A stretch of DNA of 64,000 nucleotides from Hymenobacter monticola (GCF_022811645.1 NZ_CP094534.1:806001-870000); one strand, 5' to 3'. Positions 41,195-49,407 are shown, counted from the first letter of the stretch. Program-made: numbers and translations. The notes: generated by a model not told the origin, from the letters alone.

Positions 41195-42144
41195 TCCCTC
41201 CGTTTGCATTTCGGCCGCCTAAGTGGGCGGTGGCTTGGCTGGCCCTGCTGGTGCTGGTAGCCGTGGCCGCGCCCGCGCTGCCCCTGCCCTACCCTCCCCA
41301 CACCCTCGACCTGGCCCACATTGCCCAGGCGCCGCTGGGCCCCGGCCGCCACTGGCTCGGCACCGACGGCCAGGGACGCGACGTGCTGAGCCTGCTGGTA
41401 TTTGGCACGCGCACAGCAGTGCTGCTCACACTGCCAGCCGCGCTGCTAGCGGCCATCATTGGGGCATTGCTGGGCGGGGCCGCAGGCTTTTGGGGCAATC
41501 GAGCCCACGTTGGCTTGGCGTATTGGGCCCTGGCAGTTGGTGGGGTGTGGTGGGCGTTGCGGCTCCCCGCGCCTTGGCTGGGGCTGGCAGTGGGGGCAGC
41601 CGGCTTAGCGAGCGCCGTGGTGGGCGGTCCCTGGCGGCTCACGTGGCGCCTGCCGCTCGATGCGCTGGTTATGGGGGGAGCCGCTGCGCTCGATACCGTT
41701 CCCCGCCTGGTACTGGTGGTGGCATTGGCGGCCAGCGTTGGCAGTATTTCGGCTAGCGGCTTGCTCGCATTGCTTGCGCTTACCTCGTGGCCGACCTCGG
41801 CGCGCTTGGTGCGGGCGCAGATGCAGCGCATCCGGACTTTGCCATTCGTAGAAGCCGCTCAAGCGGCTGGCATGTCAACGGGGCATATTTGGCTGAAGCA
41901 TGCTATCCCCCATGCTATCAAGCCTTTGCAGACCCTGTTTCCACTTAGCCTAGCGAGGCTATTAGGGCTGGAAAGCACGTTGTCTTTTTTAGGCATTGGC
42001 TTGCCGCCAGAGGTTGCCAGTTGGGGCCGGCTGCTGGCGTCTTATCGACAAGAACCCACCGCATGGTGGCTTTTCTTATTTCCATCTATCATGTTGACAA
42101 TTAGCATACTAAGTTTATATCAGTTAACTAAAATGCGAAAATAA
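41161..42144 (+). CDS. Peptide ABC transporter permease, DppC type
   Basis: 327 aa from TTG 41161 (TTG 41182 also possible; no ATG). About six membrane helices, the DppC hallmark HWLGTDGQGRDVLS near the N-terminus, and the EAA loop VEAAQAAGMSTGHIWLKHAIPHAIKP. A bulky hydrophobic insertion (ALAVGGVWWALRLPAPWLGLAVG) is unusual. It overlaps dppB by 34 bp. GC falls sharply in the last 150 bases and stays low after the stop, marking the edge of the cassette. No ATPase gene (DppD/DppF) follows, so the importer must borrow ATPases encoded elsewhere. Confidence 0.9.
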   Translation: MGRPSNSLAALVPPFAFRPPKWAVAWLALLVLVAVAAPALPLPYPPHTLDLAHIAQAPLGPGRHWLGTDGQGRDVLSLLVFGTRTAVLLTLPAALLAAIIGALLGGAAGFWGNRAHVGLAYWALAVGGVWWALRLPAPWLGLAVGAAGLASAVVGGPWRLTWRLPLDALVMGGAAALDTVPRLVLVVALAASVGSISASGLLALLALTSWPTSARLVRAQMQRIRTLPFVEAAQAAGMSTGHIWLKHAIPHAIKPLQTLFPLSLARLLGLESTLSFLGIGLPPEVASWGRLLASYRQEPTAWWLFLFPSIMLTISILSLYQLTKMRK

Positions 42145-42526
42145 CAATGGTCCAGAATCGACAATTACTGCGTAAAACCAGGTGATGAATCGATGCATAA
42201 ATAGAGGCAAAGACTCATGTTTCAGATGTCACAAACCGGCCTTTTTTTCGAGTCAGTTTATGCTCAAGCAACGAGTGAACATCTGAATGCAACTAATTTA
42301 AAAACAGAGTTATAAATCACATATCATAAAAGCGGCCGTTTGCGTTTATTTAATTATTACATCAATTAACATAATTAAACTAGTATGATTTACTTTTTGC
42401 AGATGTCTAATCAGTGAGCGTTATGTCCTTTTTCGGGGTAAAATGAAGCTGTAACATTGTATTGCTTTTGGGCCGATTAATTAAACCCAAAGCAAATGTT
42501 CCCTTCGCTTTTCTACCCTTCTCAGC
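42145..42526 (+). promoter_or_regulatory. AT-rich spacer with shared motifs
   Basis: 382 bp with no convincing gene. It has GATGTCACAAA (42225-42235) and ATGTCCTTTT (42423-42432), both also found, in the same order, in the leader at 37523-37892. A run of TTAATTAT/TAATTAAA sequence lies at 42350-42380. Probably a promoter region for the 67-aa ORF. Confidence 0.45.
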
Positions 42527-42730
42527 ATGTACCTTCTCATTTACCCCTCCTTAAGTGCTCCACGCCGCCCCAAAGCGGCTGCTCGGCCTGCCGGCTCCGT
42601 TTCGGTGGGTGTCGATTTTGTTACGCCCGACGGCATGGTTGTGCCCCGTGCCTTGGGCGAAGCCGCCTTGCTGGGCCGCACGGCGGTGCTGGTGGGTGGC
42701 CTGCTGGTAGGGGTATGGCCGCAATCCTGA
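42527..42730 (+). CDS. Small hypothetical protein, 67 aa
   Basis: Codon use (G/C-ending codons, GTG and CTG rich) favours this frame over the overlapping frame 42496-42756. The product has a basic Ala/Pro-rich N-terminal third (PRRPKAAARPAG) and a hydrophobic C-terminal part (LLGRTAVLVGGLLVGVWPQS) with the last Trp near the end. No homologue is known to me. An AT-rich leader with motifs shared with the repeat-peptide leader precedes it and a strong terminator follows, which supports a real transcript. It may be a second small peptide of the same cassette. Confidence 0.5.
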   Translation: MYLLIYPSLSAPRRPKAAARPAGSVSVGVDFVTPDGMVVPRALGEAALLGRTAVLVGGLLVGVWPQS

Positions 42731-42869
42731 TTCTTCCTTTCCGCTTTAGCCGATAGCAGCACATCCAGTTTACTACCAGCCACTTATTCCAGCTTTCGCA
42801 TTTGGTATAATATTCTACCCATCCCTAATATCCTTAATCTACCGCTCGCAGGCTACCCCCGCCGAGCTT

Positions 42870-42901
42870 TAACCCGCCGTCTACCCCGGCGGGTTTTTTT
42901 T
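42870..42901 (+). terminator. Rho-independent terminator
   Basis: AACCCGCCG (42871-42879) pairs with CGGCGGGTT (42887-42895), followed by an unbroken T-run to 42901. It closes the plus-strand cassette, facing the convergent reductase gene. Confidence 0.93.
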
Positions 42902-42904
42902 GCC

Positions 42905-43804
42905 CTATTCACACTGTCGACTCACGATGTTGATGCCTTCGGCGAAGGAATGGGGCGCGTAGCCTAAGTCGCGGCGGGCCTTATCGATGCGGAAGCCGGT
43001 GCGGGCCGGGCGGCGGGCCGGCTGCGAAAACGTGCTGGCATCGACGCGCTCAATCAGTGCTTTGTCGAGGCCGAAGAAATCGGCCACTTGCAAGGCCATG
43101 GCGTGGGGCGTGAGCAGGTCGTCGCCGCTGAGGTGGTAGATGCCCTGAGCCGAATGCCGGGCCAGCAGCCAGCAGCCTTCGGCCAGGTCCTCGGCCAGGG
43201 TGGGCGTGCGCCACTGGTCGGCCACCACTTTAATTGGTTTGCCGGCGCGGAGCGAGTCGCGCACCCACAGCACAATGTTGGTGCGGCCGTACTCGTGCGC
43301 CACGCCGTACACCAGCACGGTGCGGGCAATGGCCCAACGGCCGGCGCTGGCCCGCACCAGCTGCTCGGCGGCAACTTTGCTTTCGCCGTAAAAATTGACG
43401 GGGGCGGGAACGGCTTCTTCGTCGAGGGGGCCCGCGTCGCCGCTGAAAATGAAATCGGTGCTCAGGTGAGTGAGGTGGATGTCGAGCGCCGCGCAAACTT
43501 CTACCAAATGCGCCACAGCCGTCACGTTCTGCTCCCAGCAGGCGGTGCGGTTTAGCTCGCATTCGTCCACGTTCGTCATCGCCGCGGTGTGAATGACGTG
43601 GGTGGGCCGTTCGTGCGCCAGCACCCGGCGCACCTGGGCGGCATCGGCCACGTCGAGCGGCACAAAGCGCAGGTCCGGATGCAAGGCCGCCAGCTTGTTG
43701 GCACCGCGCGACGTGGCCACCAGCGTTACGTCGGGCTTAGGCTGCAACAGCGCTACCAGCTTCTGCCCCAGCAAGCCGTTGGAACCGGTGATGAGGATTT
43801 TCAT
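42905..43804 (-). CDS. NAD(P)-dependent sugar reductase (RmlD/dTDP-4-dehydrorhamnose reductase-like)
   Basis: 299 aa extended short-chain dehydrogenase. Rossmann motif GSNGLLGQK at residues 7-15, then VIHTAAMTNVDECE, the substrate motif STDFIFSGDAGP, and the catalytic Tyr-Lys pair in NFYGESKVAAEQ. This pattern is that of RmlD-type reductases, but the rest of the rhamnose pathway (RmlABC) is not adjacent, so the true substrate is uncertain; other members act as general SDR epimerases or reductases. Its start codon abuts the arm of an inverted repeat. Confidence 0.88.
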   Translation of the reverse strand: MKILITGSNGLLGQKLVALLQPKPDVTLVATSRGANKLAALHPDLRFVPLDVADAAQVRRVLAHERPTHVIHTAAMTNVDECELNRTACWEQNVTAVAHLVEVCAALDIHLTHLSTDFIFSGDAGPLDEEAVPAPVNFYGESKVAAEQLVRASAGRWAIARTVLVYGVAHEYGRTNIVLWVRDSLRAGKPIKVVADQWRTPTLAEDLAEGCWLLARHSAQGIYHLSGDDLLTPHAMALQVADFFGLDKALIERVDASTFSQPARRPARTGFRIDKARRDLGYAPHSFAEGINIVSRQCE

Positions 43805-43909
43805 TTACCAATTAACATGTATCATTCAACAATCAGGCAGCAATGGCCCGGCCCTTGCTGCCGCAACCAGCATCACACGCCTGTTAAATGGTAGATGCTA
43901 ATTGTTAAA
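43804..43909. repeat. Imperfect AT-rich inverted repeat between reductase and cyclophilin genes
   Basis: Arms 43804-43826 and 43887-43909 (about 18 of 23 paired), enclosing a GC-rich hairpin. The right arm contains the cyclophilin stop codon (43898-43900); the left arm abuts the reductase ATG. Confidence 0.65.
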
Positions 43910-44539
43910 CGAATAGCCGTAGAGCTTGGTGATTTTTTTGCGCTTGAGCTTCTCCACTTTCATGGTCATTTTGGAGTCGGCCAGGGGCCGGTCGCGCGGG
44001 TCTTTGGGCAGCTTGGCAATCTTGTCGATGACATCGAGCCCCTGAATCGCCTGGCCGAAAACGGTGTATTGGCCATCGAGGAAGTGGGTGCCGTCGTGGT
44101 TTTCAACTAAGTAGAACTGGCTGCCGCTGCTGGGCGTGCCCGCCGGGCCGCCCATGCGGGCCGCGGCCAGGGCGCCGTAGTTGTGCTGGTGGCCCACCAA
44201 CTCGGCCGGGATGCTGGGTTCATTAGGTTGGCCGAGGCCGTCGTTGCTGGGGTCGGCGTCCTTGGAGTTGGCGTCGCCGCCCTGAATCATGAAGTTGTCG
44301 ATGACGCGGTGGAAGGTGGTGCCGTTGTAAAAGCCGCTCTGCGCCTTCTTCAAAAAGTTCGCCTTGTGCTGGGGCGTGTCGTCGAAGAGGATGACGCGGA
44401 TGACGCCCTGCGGCGTGGTGATGGTGACGACTTCGTCTTTGCCGCCTTTTTTCGGCTTGTCAGGTTTGGCAGCGGCGGAACCGGCGAAGCACAGCAGGGC
44501 CAGCAGGCTGAAAAGGGCGCGGTGAAATTTCTGATTCAT
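43898..44539 (-). CDS. Periplasmic peptidylprolyl isomerase, cyclophilin type
   Basis: 213 aa from ATG 44539 (ATG 44545 two codons earlier is possible). Signal peptide ends AGSAAA. The cyclophilin fold covers residues 35-200, with FHRVIDNFMIQGGD, the active-site region SGSQFYLVENHD and DGQYTVFGQAIQGLDVID. It isomerises Xaa-Pro bonds to help fold exported proteins. A TATTTTTG -7 element lies 27 bp upstream of the start. The stop codon lies in a palindrome arm. Confidence 0.94.
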   Translation of the reverse strand: MNQKFHRALFSLLALLCFAGSAAAKPDKPKKGGKDEVVTITTPQGVIRVILFDDTPQHKANFLKKAQSGFYNGTTFHRVIDNFMIQGGDANSKDADPSNDGLGQPNEPSIPAELVGHQHNYGALAAARMGGPAGTPSSGSQFYLVENHDGTHFLDGQYTVFGQAIQGLDVIDKIAKLPKDPRDRPLADSKMTMKVEKLKRKKITKLYGYSFNN

Positions 44540-44565
44540 GGGCATGAAAGGAAGCAGATGAGCTA

Positions 44566-44573
44566 CAAAAATA
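44566..44573 (-). promoter_or_regulatory. Promoter -7 element of the cyclophilin gene
   Basis: TATTTTTG on the minus strand fits TAnnTTTG; no clear -33 box at the usual spacing. Confidence 0.5.
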
Positions 44574-44665
44574 CGCGCGCCCGGCGCTGGCCCATCATTC
44601 GGGCCCGCCGCTGGCCAACGCGCGGGGCGGTGGGTGCGTAAGGCGGCATTCATTCCATTATACCG

Positions 44666-45319
44666 ATGCTTCCCTCTCCTGCTGTTTCCACCCTCACCCG
44701 GCCAGCGGCCGTGCCCGGCCACTGGTTTCCCAAGCTGCTGCTGGCGGCTTACGTGCTGCTGTTTGCCGTGTGCGCCATCAACCCCGCCGAGCGCGGCACC
44801 TGGGTGGCCGAGAACCTGCCCATTGTGGCTATTGCCGCCACGCTGACGGTGCTCTACGCGCGTGGCGTGCGGTTCTCCAATCTGGCCTATGCCCTGATGA
44901 GCGTGCTGCTGTTCATGCATACCATTGGCGGCTACTACACTTTTGAGAAAGTGCCGTTTGCCTGGTTCAACGACCTGTTCGGCTTCGAGCGCAACATGTA
45001 CGACCGGGTGGCACACTTTTCGGTGGGCTTCTACGCTTATGCCATTATTGAGCTGACCGACCGGCGCGGCATCATTCGCAACCGGGTGGTTTCATACCTG
45101 TTTCCGCTGTTCGCCATTGCTACGGTGGCTATGGCCTACGAAATCATCGAGTGGATATACGCCGTGCAGGCCGGGGGCTCGGCTGGGGCGGCTTTTCTGG
45201 GCAGCCAAGGCGACATCTGGGACGCGCAAAAGGACATGCTGGCCGATACCAGCGGCGCCGTGGTGGCCCTGCTGCTCTACGCGCTGGTCGGCCGCGGGCC
45301 CGCCACACCGGGCAAGTAG
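44666..45319 (+). CDS. DUF2238 inner membrane protein
   Basis: 217 aa with about six membrane helices. Conserved DUF2238 (YjdF-type) blocks are visible: GGYYTFEKVPF, ERNMYDRVAHFSVGFYAYA, YEIIEWIYA and DIWDAQKDMLADTSGA. The Asp, His and Glu residues grouped at the membrane face suggest a metal or catalytic site, but no activity is established for the family. It stands alone between minus-strand genes. Confidence 0.9.
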   Translation: MLPSPAVSTLTRPAAVPGHWFPKLLLAAYVLLFAVCAINPAERGTWVAENLPIVAIAATLTVLYARGVRFSNLAYALMSVLLFMHTIGGYYTFEKVPFAWFNDLFGFERNMYDRVAHFSVGFYAYAIIELTDRRGIIRNRVVSYLFPLFAIATVAMAYEIIEWIYAVQAGGSAGAAFLGSQGDIWDAQKDMLADTSGAVVALLLYALVGRGPATPGK

Positions 45320-45322
45320 CCG

Positions 45323-46246
45323 CTAGCCCCGGTGCTCGCGGATGCTGGCCAGGATTTCGCGGCCGCCGCGGCCGAGCACGGAATCGGCCACGGATACCCC
45401 CAAGGCAATGGCTTCGGCAGGCTCGGCAGTTTGGATTTCCTCCACGTACTCCTCGCCGCTCAGGCTAATGAGGCCGCCGTGCAGGCGCAGGCGGCCGCCG
45501 TCCAGCGTGGCCAGCGCGAAGGACGGGATGCTGCAGCCGCCCTCCATGGTATGCAGGAAGGCACGCTCGGCCAGCAGGCAGGTGTGGGTGGCGGGGTGGT
45601 CGAGGGCGGCTTTGAGGCGGGCTTTCAGGTCGGCGTCGAGGTCGGCGGCGCACTCCACGGCGATGCTGCCCTGGCCGGTGGCAGGCACAAACTGTGTGGC
45701 CGGCAGCGTGTGGCGCACCAAGTGCTCGTAGCCCATGCGATGCACGCCGGCATAGGCCAGCACCAAGGCGTCGAACTGGCCTTCTTCGAGCTTGCGCAGG
45801 CGGGTTTGGAGGTTGCCGCGGGCTTCGGCGGTTTCGGCGTGCGGGTAGAAGCGGCGCAGCTGGGCCTTGCGGCGGGTGCTGCTGGTGCCCAGCACAATGC
45901 CGGGCTTGTCAAGAGAAAATTGCTCGTTAAAGCTCAGCACTACGTCGTTCACCTGCTCGCGCTCCAGAAAAGCCAGCAGCTCCAACTCGCGCGGAATGCT
46001 GCTTTGCACATCCTTTGCTGAGTGCACGGCCAGGTGAGTTTCGCCGCGCAAGAGGCTGTTTTCCAGTTCTTCGGTAAACACGCCCTTGGAGCCGATTTTG
46101 GCCAGGCTGCGGTCCTGCACGGCGTCGCCGGTGGTTTGCATGGGCACAATTTCGGTTTCGAAACCGGCCGCTTGCAGCAGGGCGGCCACGTGTTCGGTTT
46201 GCCACAGGGCGAGGCGGCTGGCGCGGGTAGCGAGGCGGATGGTCAT
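45323..46246 (-). CDS. hemC: Hydroxymethylbilane synthase (porphobilinogen deaminase)
   Basis: 307 aa from ATG 46246; the longer frame upstream runs into an inverted repeat. It polymerises four porphobilinogens into hydroxymethylbilane in haem synthesis. Family blocks: IRLATRASRLALWQT, HSAKDVQSSIP, VLGTSSTRRKAQL, and the dipyrromethane-cofactor cysteine in MEGGCSIP. The remaining haem genes are not in the window. Confidence 0.97.
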   Translation of the reverse strand: MTIRLATRASRLALWQTEHVAALLQAAGFETEIVPMQTTGDAVQDRSLAKIGSKGVFTEELENSLLRGETHLAVHSAKDVQSSIPRELELLAFLEREQVNDVVLSFNEQFSLDKPGIVLGTSSTRRKAQLRRFYPHAETAEARGNLQTRLRKLEEGQFDALVLAYAGVHRMGYEHLVRHTLPATQFVPATGQGSIAVECAADLDADLKARLKAALDHPATHTCLLAERAFLHTMEGGCSIPSFALATLDGGRLRLHGGLISLSGEEYVEEIQTAEPAEAIALGVSVADSVLGRGGREILASIREHRG

Positions 46247-46253
46247 TCTGGAA

Positions 46254-46349
46254 GGGTTGAATTTTGAGGGTTGAGTTTTGAGTAATTCGCGCGAGAAGTG
46301 GAACGGGGCACTACGCCTCATTCGACCCTCAACAGTCAACACTCAAACC
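46254..46349. repeat. Imperfect inverted repeat between holB and hemC (GGTTGAGTTTTGA family)
   Basis: Arms 46254-46282 and about 46317-46349 with mismatches and an indel; same words as 53523-53682. The distal arm includes the holB stop codon (46343-46345). Confidence 0.65.
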
Positions 46350-47473
46350 TTAAGGAACCCGCCCAGCCGCAGCGAGCTGTCCACGAACACCATTTTGGCG
46401 TTGGCGTTGCGCTCGATGTGGTAATGGGCGTCGGTGAGTTCTTTGGTTAATAAATCGGCGTTGCGCGGGGTCACGAATTTGGCAAAGCCGGTCACAAATT
46501 GCTGTTCGCCGCTGGCCAGGTGCGGCACAAATTTCGGGTCGATGCCGAACAGCAGCACCTTGCGCAGCAGGCCCAGCGAGTAGCTCAGCAGCTCCTTCTG
46601 GTTTTCACGGCCCAGCTTCTGAAACTCGTCGCTTTGCTTGAGAATATCAGCGGCTTTTTGGCTGAAGCACTGGCGCATCCACTTCGCGAAGAACTCGAAG
46701 TAGTCGTGGTCGGCGTTGGCGTCGCGGCTGGCGATGGCCGCCCCCAGGCTGCCCTCGGCCAGCTGCGCCACCTGGCGGGCCTTGGCTTCGGGCACCTGGT
46801 AGGCCGCGTGCAGAAAATCGGTGATGTCGTCTTCCGAAAAGGGGCGCACCACCACCGGCTGCACCCGGCTGATGATGGTGGGCAGCAGCTGCTCGGGCGC
46901 GTGGCTGACGAGCAAAAAGATGGTAGCGGGCGGCGGCTCCTCCAGCAGCTTGAGCACGGCGTTGGCCGCGGCGGGGTGCATGAGCTCGGGCAGCCAGATG
47001 ATGACGATTTTGAAGCGTGCTTCGAAGGCCTTCAGGCTCACCAGCTTCAGAATCTGCACGGCTTCGTCCTTCGAGATGTTGCCCTGCTTGTTTTCGGCCC
47101 CGATGTGCTGCATCCAGTCGTTGAGGCCTTGGTAGGGGTTGTCGAGCACGAAGCTGCGCCACTCGGCCATGAACTTGCTGCTCACCGCGTCCTTGCTCAC
47201 CGTTTTGGTGGTGGTCACGGGCATGATGAAATTTAGGTCGGGGTGGGCCAGCTTGGCCATTTTGGTGCAGGCCGGGCAGTGGCCGCAACTGTCGGCGGCA
47301 TCGGGGGCGCGCTCCTCGCAGTTCAGAAACTGCGCGTAAGCCAGCGCCAACGCCAGCGCCGCGCCGCCCTCCTGCCCCCGGAAAAGCTGCGCGTGCGCCA
47401 CGTGCTGCCGCGCCACGGACTGGCGCAGCAGGTCTTTGACGGCAGACTGATTGGGAATGTCTTGGAACAGCAC
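46343..47473 (-). CDS. holB: DNA polymerase III subunit delta' (clamp loader)
   Basis: 376 aa from GTG 47473. AAA+-like clamp-loader subunit: zinc-binding cysteines (NCEERAPDAADSCGHCPACT), HPDLNFIMP, KIVIIWLPELMHPAAANAVLKLLEEPPPATIFLL and the arginine-containing TIISRVQPVVV (SRC-like motif). The Walker A is degenerate, as usual for delta', so it is a structural subunit and not an ATPase. It follows a 179-aa gene by 6 bp, so it is probably cotranscribed with that gene and with the nucleotidyltransferase-like gene. Confidence 0.92.
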   Translation of the reverse strand: MLFQDIPNQSAVKDLLRQSVARQHVAHAQLFRGQEGGAALALALAYAQFLNCEERAPDAADSCGHCPACTKMAKLAHPDLNFIMPVTTTKTVSKDAVSSKFMAEWRSFVLDNPYQGLNDWMQHIGAENKQGNISKDEAVQILKLVSLKAFEARFKIVIIWLPELMHPAAANAVLKLLEEPPPATIFLLVSHAPEQLLPTIISRVQPVVVRPFSEDDITDFLHAAYQVPEAKARQVAQLAEGSLGAAIASRDANADHDYFEFFAKWMRQCFSQKAADILKQSDEFQKLGRENQKELLSYSLGLLRKVLLFGIDPKFVPHLASGEQQFVTGFAKFVTPRNADLLTKELTDAHYHIERNANAKMVFVDSSLRLGGFLKV

Positions 47474-47479
47474 AGCTAA

Positions 47480-48019
47480 TTAATTGTCGCTTGGTTTCAA
47501 AAGTTTCTGACGCGACTTGTGCTGCCAGAGCATCTTGATGGAATTGAAGTAGTCCGTATCGAATTTTATTACCTGTATTTCGGAAAGCAGAAACGGTTTA
47601 TCGTCTTCTTGGTGCACATCCCGAATGCCTTTGGGGGTGAGAAAGTCAATCCAAAGGTGTACAGCATCAACTTGTGCTATCCAGCCAAAAAATGAGCTTT
47701 CTTCCTCATGCGCGAATTCAACCAGACCATAGCGCTGCTCCACCCAGCGCATCATCTCCACCAATTCCAGAAAGGCAAAATGCGGCGGCAGTTCTGGCTG
47801 GATGCCTTTTAGCTTCAGGACCTGCTCAACTTGCTTTCGGTCACGGTGCGGCTTGCGGGACACGATGTGTTCCTTGACCAACAATACATAGCCATCCACT
47901 GCGTAATCGGCGGGGATGTGGCGTAGCAGCAGCCAGTCGTCGTTTTCAGCTACCCACAGGCCTACCTCGTTGGTTTCCCAACCAGCCAGCTGCACGTATT
48001 CGACGCGGTAGGGCTTCAT
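47480..48019 (-). CDS. Hypothetical protein, 179 aa
   Basis: From ATG 48019, one base after the stop of the upstream gene. The protein is soluble and acidic, rich in Trp and Tyr (GWETNEVGLWVAENDDWLLLRHIP, MMRWVEQRYGLVEF, SEIQVIKFDTDYF), with no signal or catalytic motif that I recognise. Its base composition is less GC-rich than its neighbours, suggesting later acquisition. It lies between the nucleotidyltransferase-like gene and holB in one tight series. Confidence 0.8.
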   Translation of the reverse strand: MKPYRVEYVQLAGWETNEVGLWVAENDDWLLLRHIPADYAVDGYVLLVKEHIVSRKPHRDRKQVEQVLKLKGIQPELPPHFAFLELVEMMRWVEQRYGLVEFAHEEESSFFGWIAQVDAVHLWIDFLTPKGIRDVHQEDDKPFLLSEIQVIKFDTDYFNSIKMLWQHKSRQKLLKPSDN

Positions 48020-48020
48020 C

Positions 48021-49229
48021 TTACTTCGCCTTTTCCCAAACCCGGTCCTCTTCCGTCGCTTCAAACACGGCCTTCATAATTGCTTGCTCCACTGCATCGT
48101 ACGGCAGGCTGCGGCGGGCCATCACGCGCTCGGCCACTTCGTTGGCCTTGGGCAGCTTGAAAGTTTCGAAGCCCGCCGCGCCGCCCCAACTGAAGCTCGG
48201 GATGAAGGTGCGCGGGAAGCCGGCCCCGAAAATGTTGGCCCCCACGCCCACCACCGTGCCGGTGTTGAACATGGTGTTGATGCCGGCCTTGCTGTGGTCG
48301 CCCATCATCAGGCCGCAGAACGTTTGGCCGGTATCCACGAAGCGCTTGGCGGTGTGGCTCCAGATTTTGACCGGCGCGTAGTTATTCTTCAGGTTCGACG
48401 TGTTGGTGTCGGCCCCCAGGTTGCACCACTCGCCGATGACGGAGTTGCCGAGGTAGCCGTCGTGGCCTTTATTGCTGTAGCCCAGCACAATGCTGTTGCC
48501 CACTTCGCCGCCCACCTTTGAGAACGGGCCCACGGTGTTGTCGCCGCGCATTTTGGCGCCGGCGTTGATGTGCGAGCCTTCGCACAAGGCCAGCGGGCCT
48601 TTGATAATGGCGCCCTCGTGTACCTGCGAGTTCTTGCCCAGGTAAATGGGGCCGTCCTCGGCGTTGAGAATGGCGGCCCGGATTTTCACCCCCTCTTCGA
48701 TGAAGATGTTTTCGGCCCCGTACACAATGGTGTGCGCGTCGCCGACCGGCTGCGAGGTGCGGCCTTTGGTGAGCAGCGCGAAGTCGCGGCGAATTTCCAC
48801 GCCGTTGCGCAGAAACAGCTGCCAGGGCCGGTCAATCACCGTCACGGGCTCGGCCACCTGCTTGGTTTCGGGAATGCCGTCCTGAATGAGTTCGGCCACC
48901 AGCGAGGCGTCGGCCACGTGGGCGGCCACCAGCAGCTCGTCGCTGTAGAGGGCCTGGCCGGGCTGCAGGGCCTGCACCTGCCGGGTCAGCAGGTCGTCGG
49001 GGCATACGGCGCCGTTGATGATGAGGGCCGGCCCGCTCACCTCGCCGGCCGGGAACTTGGCCTGCAAATACGGCTGCGTGAGGTAGCCCACGCCGGCCAC
49101 GCCCAGCCGGTGCTGCCATTTCTCGGCCAGCGTGAGGATGCCGCAGCGCAGCGCCGCCACCGGCCGCGTGAAGGTGAAAGGCAGCAAGTGCGGCCGAATG
49201 GCCGGGTCGTCGAACAGGAGAACGTGCAT
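48021..49229 (-). CDS. Sugar-nucleotidyltransferase-like protein with left-handed beta-helix (GlmU-related)
   Basis: 402 aa. The N-terminal half (1-190; starts MHVLLFDDPAIRPHLLPFTFTRP) has the reduced nucleotidyltransferase pattern of Bacteroidota GlmU-like proteins, and the C-terminal half is a hexapeptide-repeat beta-helix (IYLGKNSQVHEGAIIKGPLALCEGSHINAG...). The usual GlmU pyrophosphorylase loop is not visible. It may take part in UDP-sugar or lipid-A/cell-wall sugar activation, or be regulatory; I cannot tell which. First gene of a series with the 179-aa protein and holB. Confidence 0.85.
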   Translation of the reverse strand: MHVLLFDDPAIRPHLLPFTFTRPVAALRCGILTLAEKWQHRLGVAGVGYLTQPYLQAKFPAGEVSGPALIINGAVCPDDLLTRQVQALQPGQALYSDELLVAAHVADASLVAELIQDGIPETKQVAEPVTVIDRPWQLFLRNGVEIRRDFALLTKGRTSQPVGDAHTIVYGAENIFIEEGVKIRAAILNAEDGPIYLGKNSQVHEGAIIKGPLALCEGSHINAGAKMRGDNTVGPFSKVGGEVGNSIVLGYSNKGHDGYLGNSVIGEWCNLGADTNTSNLKNNYAPVKIWSHTAKRFVDTGQTFCGLMMGDHSKAGINTMFNTGTVVGVGANIFGAGFPRTFIPSFSWGGAAGFETFKLPKANEVAERVMARRSLPYDAVEQAIMKAVFEATEEDRVWEKAK

Positions 49230-49319
49230 CTGCTTAGGGGTCAGTTGGTCGTTGTGGGTGGGCAGGCGTGCGCAAGGCCAGACGCCCGCCGCACTGAACG
49301 CAAAGTTCGGGTTTCCCCA

Positions 49320-49362
49320 AAAGAAAAGCTCCCAGCAGCGAGGCCACCAGGAGCTTTTGATT
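49320..49362 (-). terminator. Hairpin terminator downstream of rpmE2
   Basis: AAAAGCTCC (49323-49331) pairs with GGAGCTTTT (about 49351-49359). On the minus strand the stem is followed by a T-rich tract (CTTTTCTTTT). Confidence 0.75.
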
Positions 49363-49407
49363 ATTTTATCGTCGGCCTAACAGCTGACAACGAGCAGCTA
49401 ACAGCAA

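Noticed and set aside
38349..42144. Lasso- or graspetide-type modification genes for the repeat peptide
   Set aside because: No ATP-grasp, asparagine-synthetase-like, protease or radical-SAM gene in the cassette; only transport genes are found.
42496..42756. 86-aa frame overlapping the 67-aa ORF
   Set aside because: Cys/His/Pro-rich product and codon use unlike neighbouring genes; the 42527 frame fits better.
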